A stretch of 64,000 nt of DNA from Channallabes apus (GCA_030522415.1 CM060121.1:20010642-20074641); one strand, 5' to 3'; positions 1 to 11,109 are shown, counted from the first letter of the stretch. Notes: generated by a model from the letters alone, not told the origin. Numbers and translations are program-made.

Positions 1-228
1 CCTTGTGTCTGTGTTTGTGGTGCCACCTGTGCGCCAAACCTGTTACAATACACACATTAGCTTTCAATCAGTTAGTTGACAGTTGAATTATAATTTTTTT
101 TTATTATCATAGTTAGCTGGTTGGCTTGTTGTTAACAAAAGGACAACCATGTCTGAATGCCTGGTGGTTGAAAATTATGTAACTTACAGATGTCGCCATT
201 AAAAACGCACGTTTCGAGAAAAGGGATC

Positions 229-264
229 CCACGACTTGCCGCGGCTTTGCACGGCAAGTCGTGG
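229..264 (+). other. 13-bp perfect inverted repeat, 10-nt loop
   Basis: The arms ccacgacttgccg (229-241) and cggcaagtcgtgg (252-264) are exact reverse complements around a 10-base loop. The second copy near 54936-54970 keeps a 12-bp stem in which one base change turns a C-G pair into a U-G wobble if transcribed. The function is unknown. Confidence 0.75.
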
Positions 265-423
265 CAAGCTGTGAAAATGCCCTTCATTACCTGTAGGGGG
301 CAGTCGTGTTTCAGTCTGAAGTATCTACTGAAGCCAAAAATTTCAAATTAAACCGCGCATGCGTGTTTGGAAACGCTGTACCCGTGCTGTGGATCAGTCG
401 GTTGGGAATCATCACGGAGGTAC

Positions 424-466
424 ATGGCGTGGCTGGAGCTGGAGGCTGGTGGCTGTCGTGTTCGAG
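424..466 (+). pseudogene. First-exon-like remnant with splice donor
   Basis: A short reading frame starting at the ATG at 424 runs into GAG/gtaagt at 466/467, a consensus donor. The paralogous sequence at 55112-55160 ends in the same bases, TGTCGTGTTCGAG, before the same donor. In this copy the upstream ATG of the paralog is changed to ACG, and the sequence between differs by indels. No matching downstream exon is visible, so I treat it as a remnant. Confidence 0.35.
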
Positions 467-1030
467 GTAAGTTTAGCTTTCTGTTTTGGATGTGATTCTC
501 GCTTTCATGACTCCCAATTAATGTTCATCTTCATCTCAGGACGTACAATTAGCAGTATTTCAGTTTTTAATAGTGTGGAGATTCACAAAACACCATTTTC
601 GTGTAAAAACCTGAACCTACGGAGCCCCCCAGGGGTCCTGTGGTAAATAAATAAATAAATAAATAAACTAATAACGAACCGAGCGCGCATTAATAAACTG
701 AGATGTGTGTTTCTTACCCCCTCCCCTCGTGAAAACGGCATGTTCAGAGAATGGCTCGCCAGTGAGATGCCATTTCTGAACAAACTGAGTCATGTGTTAA
801 AGCATTAAACACTAGCAATAAACGTTTTTTTCTGAATCCGAATTTTATTAATAAGTTACAAGTTAAATTTCAACTGTAAAGAACCTGTACATATGTTCAT
901 ACAGTATTGACAGCAGCTCTAATTTGTCTAAATCGCATTGCAGACAAGAAAATGAAGTAGAGTCATCCTGTGACCTTGCATGCTTAATCTTTCCACACAT
1001 GATTCTTGCTTCTCACTTTTTCCTTAATCT

Positions 1031-1353
1031 CCGGTTCGGTTCTGGTTTCGGTCTGTTCTCATGAGTTGTGAAGCGAGAGGAACAAAGTATAAATATTAAA
1101 AATTAAGTATCATGAATTTTAATTGAATATCTATCTCTGTATTTTTTCACAGCAGTTTGTGACTGAAAGTGTGTCTGCATCTGACTTCAGGAGTTTCCTG
1201 ACCAACGTATCTAACAGTCATATTTAAAAATCATAACGTACAGTTATAAAGTACAAAACGTTTCTGTTGATGTTTAATTTTGTTTCTATGATTAATACTT
1301 ATTTGTGGTGTTTTATGTTTTGTACATCTTTTCAAATTGTGGCCTCATTTGTA
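1031..1353. other. Unassigned spacer before Tc1 insertion
   Basis: This is AT-rich sequence with no ORF or recognised repeat. A ttttttcacag/cag acceptor-like string occurs near 1150, but there is no convincing exon after it. Confidence 0.5.
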
Positions 1354-2935
1354 CAAACCGGATTCCAAAAAAGTTGGGACACTAAACAAATTGTGAATAA
1401 AAACTGAATGCAATGATGTGGAGATGGCAAATGTCAATATTTTATTCAGAATAGGACATAGATGACAGATCAAAAGTGTAATCCGAGAAAATGTATAATT
1501 TTAAAGGAAAAATATGTTGATTTCAAATTTCACGGTGTCAACAAATCCCAAAAAAGTTGGGACAAGTAGCAAATAAGAGGCTGGAAAAAGTAAATTTGAG
1601 CATAACGAACAGCTGGAAGACCAATTAACAGTAATTAGGTTAATTGGCAACATGATTGGGTATAAAAAGAGCTTCTCAGAGTGGCAGTGTCTCTCAGAGG
1701 CCAAGATGGGTAGAGGATCACCAATTCCCACAATGTTGCGCAGAAAGATAGTGGAGCAATATCAGAAAGGTGTTACCCAGCGAAAAATTGCAAAGACTTT
1801 GCAGTTATCATCATCAACTGTGCATAATATCATCTGAAGATTCAGAGAATCTGGAACAATCTCTGTGCGTAAGGGTCAAGGGCGTAAAACCATACTGGAT
1901 GCCCGTGATCTCCGGGCCCTTAAACGACACTGCACCACAAACAGGAATGCTACTGTAAAGGAAATCACAGAATGGGCTCAGGAATACTTCCAGAAACCAT
2001 CGTCAGTGAACACAATCCACCATGCCATCCGCCGTTGCCAGCTGAAACTCTACAGTGCAAAGAAGAAGCCATTTCTAAGCAAGATCCACAAGCACAGGCA
2101 TTTTCATTGGGCCAGAGATCATTTAAAATGGAGTGTGGCAAAATGGAAGACTGTTCTGTGGTCAGACGAGTCACGATTCGAAGTTCTTGTTGGAAATGTG
2201 GGACGCCATGTCATCCGGACCAAAGAGGACAAGGACAACCCAAGTTGTTATCAACGCTCAGTTCAGAAGCCTGCATCTCTGATGGTATGGGGTTGCATGA
2301 GTGCGTGTGGCATGGGCAGCTTGCATGTCTGGAAAGGCACCATCAATGCAGAAACATATATTCAGGTTCTAGAACAACATCTAGTCATCTCTTTCAGGGA
2401 AGACCCTGCATTTTTCAACAAGACAATGCCAGAACACATTCTGCATCAATCACAACATCATGGCTGCGTAGGAGAAGGATCCGGGTACTGAAATGGCCAG
2501 TCTGCAGTCCAGATCTTTCCCCTATAGAGAACATTTGGCGCATCATAAAGAGGAAGGTGCGACAAAGAAGGCCCAAGACGATTGAACAGTTAGAAGCCTG
2601 TATTAGACAAGAATGGGAGAGCATTCCTATTTCTAAACTTGAGAAACTGGTCTCCTCGGTCCCCAGACGTCTGTTGAGTGTTGTAAGAAGAAGGGGAGAT
2701 GCCACACAGTGGTGAAAATGGCCTTGTCCCAACTTTTTTGGGATTTGTTGACACCATGACATTTTGATTCACCATATTTTTCCCTTAAAATTATACATTT
2801 TTTCAGTTTAAACTTTTGTTCCGTGATTTATGTTCTATTCTGAATAAAATATTGACATTTGCCATCTCCACATCATTGCATTCAGTTTTTATTCACAATT
2901 TGTTTAGTGTCCCAACTTTTTTGGAATCCGGTTTG
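1354..2935 (+). mobile_element. Tc1/mariner transposon, IR/DR type
   Basis: The element is 1582 bp and flanked by TA (1352-1353 and 2936-2937). Each inverted terminal repeat is about 210 bp and carries two copies of a ccaaaaaagttgggaca motif: an outer one beside the tip and an inner one near 1548-1566 (mirror image near 2724-2744). This is the inverted-repeat/direct-repeat layout of fish Tc1 elements such as the Sleeping Beauty group. The two ends remain very similar, so the element is fairly young, although its transposase is broken. Confidence 0.95.
1706..2715 (+). pseudogene. Tc1 transposase, broken (one stop, one frameshift)
   Basis: This frame encoded the DNA-cutting and joining enzyme of the surrounding element. 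From the ATG at 1706 there is an N-terminal helix-turn-helix (TLQLSSSTVHNII), followed by an in-frame TGA at 1835-1837 where the family normally has an arginine. The frame resumes to about 2395, where a frameshift moves it by one. The three catalytic residues of the DDE domain can be seen: D in WSDES (2165), D in QQDNAR (2422) and E in SPIEN (2527). The last two are 34 residues apart, giving DD34E as in Tc1. The natural stop is at 2713-2715. About 336 codons in all match the usual length of roughly 340. The copy is inactive but could be moved in trans because its ends are intact. Confidence 0.9.
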
Positions 2936-3127
2936 TAAGTTGCTGTTATCTCGTTTTCTCATAAATTAATCAAATGTTTGCTTGTTATTAAATGTATTTT
3001 TATAAAAATAAATGAATCTGTGTTTTATTATTAGCTGAGAGTGTGGTTTATTTATTTATTATCAAATTTGGTCATTGTAACATGCATTAGGGAGCATTAT
3101 CTCTGCGACGTGTGTGTGCTATCTGGG

Positions 3128-3389
3128 AATGAATTAACTTTACGTGATTATTTTAAATAAATCTAATTTGTGCATTAATATAATTATGTAACTTTTACTT
3201 GATTTCTTTGATTGTTAATTTAATTAAGTAGATTTTACCTGACAATTACGTGTGAGTTTTACTTAATATTGGAGCAATAAAATTTACTTAAAATCTATGT
3301 GTGCAAATTGTTAAGAGGATTTTATCAAGTAAATGTTACAAGTTTTTTTCAGTGCATGGGTGAACACGATGATTTAAGAATTTAATTAA
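3128..3389 (+). repeat. AT-rich repeat shared with 57884-59030
   Basis: About 260 bp match 57884-59030 at high identity once the MITE inserted there is removed. The left part has tttacttgat and the right part has its complement atcaagtaaa, so it may be a small MITE-like element. Alternatively it belongs to the same segmental duplication as 186-1030. Both copies run into AT/TG microsatellites. The site around 3260 (gttttacttaatattgg) is the empty target of the MITE in the other copy. Confidence 0.7.
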
Positions 3390-3402
3390 GCATGTGTGTG
3401 TA

Positions 3403-3418
3403 TGTATATATATATGCA

Positions 3419-3463
<45 letters not shown>
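3403..3463. repeat. (AT)n microsatellite
   Basis: A TG/TA run leads into an almost pure AT dinucleotide tract, broken once by atgcag near 3415. It directly abuts the hAT target site. Confidence 0.95.
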
Positions 3464-3465
<2 letters not shown>

Positions 3466-3471
3466 GTAGGG

Positions 3472-5312
3472 CAGTGGTTCTCAAAGTGTGGGGCGCGCCC
3501 CACTAGTTGGGAATACAGACATGACAGGTGGGGCGCAATGAACGGGAGGAAATAACAGGAAAGTACCTATTCTAATTCATGATTTTCTTAATTGATAATG
3601 AAGAGCGTACACTCAAAACTAAAGAATCACACACAAATAAATGGATCATTAATACAAGTAAATTTAAAATAACATCAGTTGTGGGCCGGGAGAAAAAGTG
3701 GAACCATAGGGGAACAATAACTTCGGGCCAACTTGAGCAGCGCTGCTCGAATCACAAACCTGCGCAACCCACTGGGCAGCGCTGCGCGACTCTGACAGAA
3801 ATAAACCGCGCCGACCATCAAAATACATTTTCTGGCATGCGCACATACAAACCAGGCATGGCAAGGCGGAAACAATAATAAACAGTCCTGACATTTTAAA
3901 TAGTTTGTAAATAAAAACATAGTGGGTCGCATTCGAGCGGCGCTGCGCGATCCACCGGGCTGCGCAAATAAACCAGATCATCACTGCGCTATCCAGATAG
4001 TCGCGCTGCGCTGTATTTGCGCAGATATTTGGTTAAATCGGGTGCCACGGTTTCGTCCCACTTTTGATGTGTTTGGCTTCACATACACTTCGACAATGGA
4101 AGAAGACGCTGCAGTGAGTTTGCTTATATGTGACAAAACCAACAACGAGGAGATTGTAAAGAAAAAAGCTGCCTCGTCTGTGGTGTGGAATTGGTTTGGG
4201 TATAAGAAAAGTGATACGAATGAGACGAACGTGATCCACTTTAAACATGTGGATTGCACAACCCTGGACATTACCATTCTTTTCCTACTCGTACAGCTGC
4301 TCTTATTGTTCACATATTCTTCATATATTTTCTATATTGTGTATTGTTGTACAGTTATTTTATTTTAACTTTAGTTTTTATATTTTATTTTATTCTTTCC
4401 TAGTTAAATTTACCCCCTATTTTATTTTTCATATTTATTTCCTATTCATAGTCTTTTATTTTAAGGTTTGAATTAAATAGAATTTTTTAATTTGATTTGC
4501 AAGGTACGCAAGTTCACTGTTTTAACAAGTGGTGGAAACACGTCAAACCTCTTCTATCATCTGAAATCCAAGCATCCAAACGAATATGGCCAAAGTAAAA
4601 AAAAATGCGGCAAACCTCAGCAATTCACAGTTTATATAAAATTACATTATGTAAAACAGTTTCTTTGTGTTTGAATTTTTATTTATGCATTTTCAGATAC
4701 AAATTGCTATATTGTGATATATATATTGTTACCAAGGTAGAAAATAGCTTCTACTGTGATAGAAGATTTTGGTTATATCGCCCACCACTAATGAAGTCTA
4801 ACTTGCTTCATGGTGGGGATGGTGGGGGCAGAGGAGAGACATGTGTGTGTTTTGTGTCTTATACCGCTGGCAGCAGACCGCATGAGACCCAACAAATTAG
4901 GAAGACACTTAGAGACAACACACGTTAATAAGCCACTCGACTTCTTTCAAAGAAAGCTGGCAGAATACAGACAGCAGGAGAATCGCATGGTAACATCTGA
5001 ATCAGTGGACAGCTAAGCACAAATGGCTTCATTCAAAGTTGCATACAGAATTGGCCAGTGCAAAAAAACTACAAACGATTGCTGAGCAGTTAATAAACAT
5101 GGGGTCAGTTATGCAAAGATAAGTGACAACGTAAGCCTTTTATAACAATTGCACGTGTATTTTATCTGTTTTTAACTTGGTGTTGTTTGATCTTATTGGT
5201 TTAGAAATTGATATTTCAATAAACAGTAAACTTGGCAGATTTTAGAAGTGGGGCTTGAAAATTTGCTCACCCCCTTAAGTGGGGAATGACAGAAAAAGTT
5301 TGAGAACCACTG
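3472..5312 (+). mobile_element. hAT (Charlie-like) deletion derivative
   Basis: The ends are inverted repeats CAGTGGTTCTCAAA and TTTGAGAACCACTG. The 8-bp flanks ccgtaggg (3464-3471) and ccctaggg (5313-5320) differ by one base, as expected of a hAT TSD. At 1841 bp it is short for an autonomous hAT. It keeps zinc-finger coding pieces, but I see no catalytic or dimerisation region. The left third (3716-4020) is GC-rich, with repeated gcgctgcgcga-like motifs. Confidence 0.88.
4096..5016 (+). pseudogene. hAT transposase zinc-finger remnants
   Basis: Three fragments lie in one frame, separated by AT-rich sequence with stops. Fragment 1 (4096-4245) holds the first half of a BED finger (VWNWFGYKK). 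Fragment 2 (about 4490-4600) holds the second half, CKVR...HLKSKHP; its second zinc-binding cysteine is missing but H-x4-H is kept. Fragment 3 (4810-5016) holds a second finger, CVLC...HLETTH, followed by PLDFFQRKL, as in Charlie-group hAT proteins related to ZBED5. The two gaps of about 200-250 bp could be introns or insertions. No DDE or hAT dimerisation region follows, so this cannot be an active transposase. Confidence 0.75.
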
Positions 5313-5320
5313 CCCTAGGG

Positions 5321-5443
5321 TAAACCTAACCCTAACCCTGTAACCCTTGTACAGGCTACTATACTCTCATCAGCAGTCGGCGCCCCGCTGTAACCAGAAG
5401 ATCAAAGGAGCAGTTTTCGGCTGACACATAGCCTTCTGAGTTT
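5321..5443. other. Short telomere-like stretch
   Basis: The sequence ctaaccctaaccctg just right of the hAT TSD contains two imperfect CCCTAA units. It is too short to call an interstitial telomere. The rest is unassigned. Confidence 0.4.
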
Positions 5444-5646
5444 GGAGACCCACAGAACCCCCACTGTAATGCCTCTTCTCACCTTTCATTCATGATAGGT
5501 TTCGCTGATGAGGGAATTCGTAGAATTGGGGGTTTTAAAACAAATTAACAAGGCCGAGCAGACGTCTCTGCCTAAACTGTTTTTCGCAATTCCCCCATCC
5601 GAAACCGGTTTGATAACTTCACACCTATCAAAGGTGAGAAGAGGGA
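5444..5646. repeat. Foldback repeat with relative at 62950-63045
   Basis: The left arm, about 5478-5524 (cctcttctcaccttt...gagggaatt), is complementary with gaps to the right arm, about 5585-5646 (aattccccc...aaaggtgagaag). The stretch gacccacagaa...ctgtaat...cttctcaccttt recurs at about 62950-62992, followed there by the mirror half, gtgtgaagttatcaaacc. It is probably a small foldback or palindromic MITE of unknown family. Confidence 0.6.
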
Positions 5647-5686
5647 CTGAGCTGTAACTGACCACGCTGTCACGTTGTATATACTG

Positions 5687-5687
5687 T

Positions 5688-5712
<25 letters not shown>
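5687..5712. repeat. (AC)n microsatellite
   Basis: A dinucleotide run of about 13 units, followed by a poly-G run near 5737-5746. Confidence 0.95.
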
Positions 5713-5718
<6 letters not shown>

Positions 5719-6265
5719 GGCACGCACGTGCAGAGGGGGGGGGGGCGGCAGTTGCTCAAGGTGCCCTTTCCTCCAGGATGCCTCAAGTGCCCTTTTTTAT
5801 GTGTATGTGCGTATGGAGCCCTGTCTTTGCCCCTCAACAATAAAATGTAACTATTAATCTCAATTTTGCTAAATGAAAGGATCTGGCTTGCATCAGTCAC
5901 ATGCCTGCCATTAACCAATACTCGCCCTTGAGGGCAGAGCGCGCTCGTTACGAGCCGGGTACGAGCACGCAAAGTGCACGAGCATTTTTTGCAGGCTGGG
6001 CGGTGCGGAGCTGGAGGAGAAACAGGCAAATTAACTGGAAGGTGCAGACTGTAGCAAAACAGTAAATAGGGTGTACAGCGCACACTATAGTCTATAACAA
6101 CAAATGAATTGAAATAAATGAGCGTGCTGTTTGTGCAACAGCAACAGTATGATGCAATTCCATATTAGATTTGTTATGAATGTGAGTTGTTGTTATTCAG
6201 CATGTTCTATCTTTTTCAACTTTGAGCATCTGCCCCTTTAAACGTCTCTGCACGGCCCTGCACAT
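5713..6265. other. No gene recognised
   Basis: I see no supported coding or RNA feature. The sequence is of mixed composition, with cagggc/gcgcgctcg patches around 5935-5990. Confidence 0.4.
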
Positions 6266-6434
6266 ATTGTTCATTCATGTCTTCTGATGATGGCGACACA
6301 TTTTTTCGTTTTAAACAATATATGTTGGCATATTCACGCATAGTTAACACTATCAGATAGCCTACTATCAGGAAATGTAATTAATTTCAAGACCATTTAA
6401 ACCGAGGCATTGTCATGTCTTTCATTCTTTTGTA
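6266..6434 (+). repeat. Local duplication, copy 1
   Basis: This matches 6921-7103 at high identity, sharing tcatgtcttctgatgatggc, cagatagcctactatcagga and accatttaaaccg. The second copy carries a short extra segment (cgaatcaggacatt region). The repeat period is about 655 bp. Confidence 0.85.
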
Positions 6435-6920
6435 ATGAATCTTTTTTCAAAAGAAAACTGAAAACACAAAATAACCAGAGCTTCGCCATCTATGCGGGAA
6501 CAGACGGGATTCTGGAAACTAAAACAAAAAACTAAAGATGCTCTCGGGACTTATGGCTTTACTGAGGATTTATAGGAAGAGAGAGAGTAGAGTTTGTGCT
6601 TTGTGCACTTTAACCCAAGAGCGCGCGCTAAACTGATGCGTGTCGCTCTCCCTCACTCTCTCTCCGGTGTCTTAGACAGACAGAGGCTTGGGCTTTGCTT
6701 GTGTCTTCTCCAGCGCGCTTTGTCTTTGGCACTGACACCTTTTACTGGTGCGACCGAATGATCACACGGAGTGTCGCAGCCGCGTCGTTACATACATATC
6801 CACAAATACTGTACTTTAACAATATACACTTATCACGAATTGCATTTTATATGAATGTTACATATGAGACACGCACACAAACACATACTTATATAATATA
6901 TGCACATACAAACACATACA
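6435..6920. other. Spacer between local duplicates
   Basis: A GC-richer part at 6600-6780 (gcgcgcgctaaactg, ctctctccggtg) resembles a 5' untranslated or promoter region. No supported exon, TATA box or long ORF accompanies it. Confidence 0.35.
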
Positions 6921-7103
6921 CATTGTTAATTCATGTCTTCTGATGATGGCGACACATTTTTACGTTTTAAATAAGACATGTTGGCATATTCACGAATCAG
7001 GACATTCGCATAGTTAACACTATCAGATAGCCTACTATCAGGAAATTAAATTAATTTCAAGACCATTTAAACCGCGGCATGGCCATGTCTTTCATTATTT
7101 TGT
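6921..7103 (+). repeat. Local duplication, copy 2
   Basis: This is the second copy of the 6266-6434 segment in direct orientation, with a few substitutions and one short insertion. Confidence 0.85.
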
Positions 7104-7401
7104 ACCTGTTAAGACATTACAAAAACTATATAAGAAACTTTTAAAGCATGAATTTGGGCATCTCATTTCATCATTATGAAAATAACATGAAGCACATATA
7201 CACACGTTCATTATGAAATATCTGTTGTAAAACAAAATAAAATTCATGTTTGCTACAGCATTGGAAACAATATTGTTTTAGGTTAACGGTTAACCTTATA
7301 CACAATTCATTTGTACTTGGTCCGGCTTTTAGATAAAGTCCTTCCATGCGCCCTCTGGCGGATATTCAGTGAAGCACAACACATTTATTTTAAATTCCTG
7401 A
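7104..7401. other. Spacer with inverted match to 62855-62905
   Basis: Bases about 7228-7290, read on the opposite strand, resemble 62855-62905 (caatattgtttccagtgctg and the following aagcaaacatga). This suggests both belong to the repeat that also includes 5444-5646. No gene is seen. Confidence 0.45.
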
Positions 7402-10400
7402 ATGTTGCCTCCGCCGCGGCACGTCCAGTCACTGGAGAACAAACTCGATGACCTCAGGGCCAGGATAAAGTTCCAGAGAGACATTCAGGACTGCAACCTT
7501 CTCTGCTTCATCCAAGCCATGGCTGAACCCGGCGGTGCCAGACCACGCCATACAACCAGCCGAGTTCTTCTCGGTTCACCGCATGGACAGGACGCGGGAC
7601 TCGGGGAAGTCAAGGGGAGGCGGCGTGTGTTTAATGGTGAACAACAGCTGGTGCAACCGCGCGAGCGTTGTTCCTCTTACACGCTTCTGCACACCAAACC
7701 TGGAACTACTGTCCATCATGTGTCGTCTTTTTTATCTTCCACGGGAGTTCACATCGGTCATAATAAGTGCCATTTACATTCCACCACAAGACACTGACAC
7801 TGCCTTATGCGAGCTGCATGAGGCGCTCACACAGCACCAGACACAACACCGGGACGCTGCGCTCATTGTGGCAGGGGACTTTAATAGTGCCAACCTCAAA
7901 CACGCAGCGCCGAACTTTCATCAGCATATCACCTGCCCCACCAGGGGTGAAAGAACACTAGATCATTGTTATACAAAGGTCAAGGACGGCTACAAAGCAC
8001 AATCTCGTCCAGCATTTGGTAAATCCGACCACGCCGCCATCTTCCTCATGCCAAAATACAAACAAAGGCTGAAACAGGAAGTTCCGATTCAGAGGGAGGT
8101 CGCGCGCTGGACGGACCAATCGGTGGCCGCGTTACAGGACACACTCGATGACGAAGACTGGGACATGTTCAGAAACAGCTCCGATGACGACGTCAGCGTG
8201 TTTACGGAAGCGGTTGTGGGATTTATTGGGAAGCTAGCGGATGATACGGTGGAGAAAAAGACTATCAGAACGTTTCCCAACCAGAAGCCGTGGGTGGATA
8301 AAACCATCCGCGACGCTCTGAGATCTCTGCCTACAACACGGGACTTGCGTCGGGGGACATGGAACCATACAAGGCTGCGTCATACAACGTCCGGAAGGCG
8401 GTGAAAGAGGCGAAGCAGCGCTACGGGAGAAAACTAGAGTCACAGCTTCAACAGAGTGACTCCAGGAGCCTGTGGCAGGGATTAAGAACAATCACGGATT
8501 ATAAAGCACCAACATCCGGTATGATGAACGCAGACGCGACTCTGGCAGACGGGCTCAACACTTTCTACGCTCGCTTCGAGGCTGCAGCTAAAGATGCTAG
8601 CGGCGCTAATGCTAGCGGCGCTAACGGCTGCAGACAGGAAGACACTGTCAGCACCGGAAACGCGCTCATCATCTCCGAGCACGACGTGAGGAGAGCCTTC
8701 AGACGAGTGAACACCAGGAAAGCAGCAGGACCAGACGGCATCTCAGGCCGTATTCTCAGAGCCTGCGCAGACCAGCTAGCACCTGTGTTCACTGAGATAT
8801 TCAACATCTCTTTATCTCAGTCGGTGATCCCCACATGCTTCAAAGAGTCCATCATTGTTCCTGTCCCAAAGAAACCACATCCTGATTCTCTCAATGACTA
8901 TTGCCCTGTAGCCCTCACCTCAGTAGTGATGAAGTGCTTTGAACGCCTGGTCAGAGACTTCATCATTTCTTCACTACCCGACACACTGGACCCACTACAG
9001 TTTGCAAACCGTTCAAAACCGCTCCACAGACGATGCAATCTCTCATCTACTCCATACATCACTCACTCACCTGGACACTAGGAATGGGAATTATGTTAAA
9101 ATGCTCTTCATCGACTACAGCTCTGCATTTAATACCATAATTCCCTCCACACTCACCACCAAGCTGGAGCACCTGGGACTCAGCTCATCTATGTGTCTGT
9201 GGATCTCCAACTTCCTGACTGGCAGACCACAGGCAGTAAAGATGGGCGGACACGTCTCAGCCTCACTCACTCTCAGCACTGGAGCCCACCAGGGTTGTGT
9301 TCTGAGCCCCCTGCTGTACTCCTTGTACACCCACGACTGCGTGGCCACTACCAACTCCACCGCCATCATCAAGTTTGCTGACGACACTGTCGTGGTGGGC
9401 CTGATCACCAACAATGATGAGTCGGTCTACCTAGAGGAGATTGGAAATCTGAAGAACTGGTGCCAGAGGAACAATCTCCTCCTGAACGTCAGCAAGACAA
9501 AGGAGCTGATAGTGGACTTCACTACAAAGCAGGAGAGGAACTACCAGACCCCCATCATGAACAAGAGCCCAGTGGAGAGAGTGGACAGCTTCAGATACCT
9601 CAGTGTTCACATCACGCAGGAACTGTCATGGTCCTGTCACATCAACACCGTGGTGAAAAAGGCCCGACAGCGTCTCTACCACCTCAGACGCTTGAGAGAC
9701 TTCAGATTGCCCTCTAAGGTGCTCAGGAATTTCTACTCCTGTACCATAGAGAGGATCCTGACGGGTAACATCACGACCTGGTTTGGAAACAGCACCATGC
9801 AGGACAGACGAGCTCTACAGAGGGTGGTGCGATCAGCTAAGCGCATCATCCGCACCGAGCTCCCTGACCTGCACGCGATCTACAGCAAGCAGTGCTGGAC
9901 CAAAGCCAGGAAGATCGTGAAGGACCTCAGCCACCCCAACAATGGACTGTTTTCTCTGTTGCGGTCTGGGAAGTGATTCCGCTCCCTGAAGGTCAACACA
10001 GAGAGACTGAGGAGGAGCTTCTTCCCGTAGGCGATAAGGTCTCTCAATCACACCACAACACAGGATTAACAACATCTTTTTAAACTCCCAACATTGACTG
10101 GACAATCATGGACACATTCATACACACTCACACTACATATTTATATATCTGGTCCATTGCAAAAGACACTTTAATAAGTCACTTCTTATGCATATTTGCA
10201 CAACCACTGCCACTTTCAAATATTTCTATATCTTGTAATATTTTTTATCATGCCCTTATTTGTACAGTTTATTTTAATAGTTAAATTTATTTTCTTTAGT
10301 ATTTCTTTTTATTCATATTTATTCCTTACTGTACGTACAATTTTTAATTTTATTTCTTAAGGTCACTGGCGGTCGTATAAGCATTTCACTGCATTTCGTA

Positions 10401-10441
10401 CTGTGTACGACTGTGTATGTGACAAATAAAATTTTAATTTG
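7402..10441 (+). mobile_element. L2/CR1-like LINE, copy A (5'-truncated, decayed)
   Basis: This non-LTR retrotransposon fragment aligns from the start of the endonuclease domain to the 3' tail (gtgacaaataaaattttaat) with copy B at 19592-22970. It encodes an apurinic-type endonuclease and a reverse transcriptase in pieces. Frames change near 7530, 8325 and 9005, and a stop occurs at 9974-9976 where copy B has an arginine. The endonuclease SDH motif (8024-8032) and the RT FADD motif (near 9379) remain. Frameshifts and stop together make it a dead copy. Confidence 0.9.
7535..9976 (+). pseudogene. LINE copy A endonuclease-RT remnant
   Basis: Three reading blocks carry the protein. 7535-8330 is endonuclease (IVAGDFNSANL, FGKSDHAAIF). 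8359-9005 is the linker and N-terminal RT ([25 protein letters not shown]). 9090-9976 is the RT core and C-terminal region ([21 protein letters not shown]). Small indels separate the blocks. The linker has an alanine/serine/asparagine-rich tract made of repeated gctaatgctagcggc-like units, which varies in length among copies A, B and D. Confidence 0.85.
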
Positions 10442-10442
10442 C

Positions 10443-10518
10443 AAACAGAGATGGCAATTGAACCCGGACCCTAGAGGTGCAAGACAACAGTGCTAACCAC
10501 TATACCACAGTGCCGCCT
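10443..10518 (-). repeat. tRNA-derived SINE head, fragment
   Basis: Read on the minus strand this begins ggcggcactgtggtatagtg, continues gttagcac and reaches gggttcaattgcc. These are the A- and B-box regions of a tRNA promoter. The same head is found intact on the plus strand at 25229. Only the head remains here, abutting the 3' tail of LINE copy A. Confidence 0.75.
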
Positions 10519-11109
10519 CCATAAGACTGCACGTTTAATGTTCAACAACAATACATTTACCTAATAATGTTTTAATTTTGATTTTAAACTATATAGCATT
10601 TATTGCTATTATGAACATAGAATATTGAAGTAAACATCATTGAGAATAAGTAAAAGTTTGATATATGGAATAATAAAGGAATCCTCTTTAAAAATTCAAA
10701 TGAACTTTTAAAGGATCTATATGATCTGTTTGTATTCTTTTTTTTACGTATTCTTTTTTTTATTTTAATAAAATCTGGAGTAGCAACTAAGATAAAGTAA
10801 TTTAAACGCAGGCAGTTATGTAGTTGCTGTAGGAAAAGAAAGCCTCCACAACTAAAGTAGAAGGCTGTGACACCTGAGACACAGGTATTTTAAAATATGT
10901 TATGAAGATCTACATCTACAAGATCTAAGACTATTTTCTCACAGATAACAGGCCACCAAGTTTATACAGTCCTGTCTGCTTTGCCTCTAACTGACAAACA
11001 GATTTCTTGTAAGAAAAAGTTGATTCCTGTAGTTCTGTAAGACAAGGCCATTGAAAGCTAACAGCCAGCCATAACATTTCTCAACATGAAAAAATGGCTC
11101 TGATTTCAA
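10519..11109. other. No gene recognised
   Basis: This is AT-rich sequence with no coding, RNA or repeat signal that I can support. Confidence 0.4.

Larger units (their letters stand above)
186..1030 (+). repeat. Segmental duplication, copy 1 (gene-start-like)
   Basis: This segment is closely similar to 54894-55704 in the same orientation, with scattered substitutions and small indels. Shared landmarks are the block beginning acagatgtcgccatt, a hairpin, a GAG/gtaagt splice-donor-like site, a (aaat)n stretch and the stretch ending ctcactttttccttaat. The right copy lies upstream of exon-like sequence, so the segment may be the promoter and first exon of a multicopy gene. The copy here has no coding exon downstream before the Tc1 insertion and is probably a dead duplicate. 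Confidence 0.8.

Noticed and set aside
5321..5345. Interstitial telomere
   Set aside because: Only about two imperfect CCCTAA units; too short to distinguish from chance.
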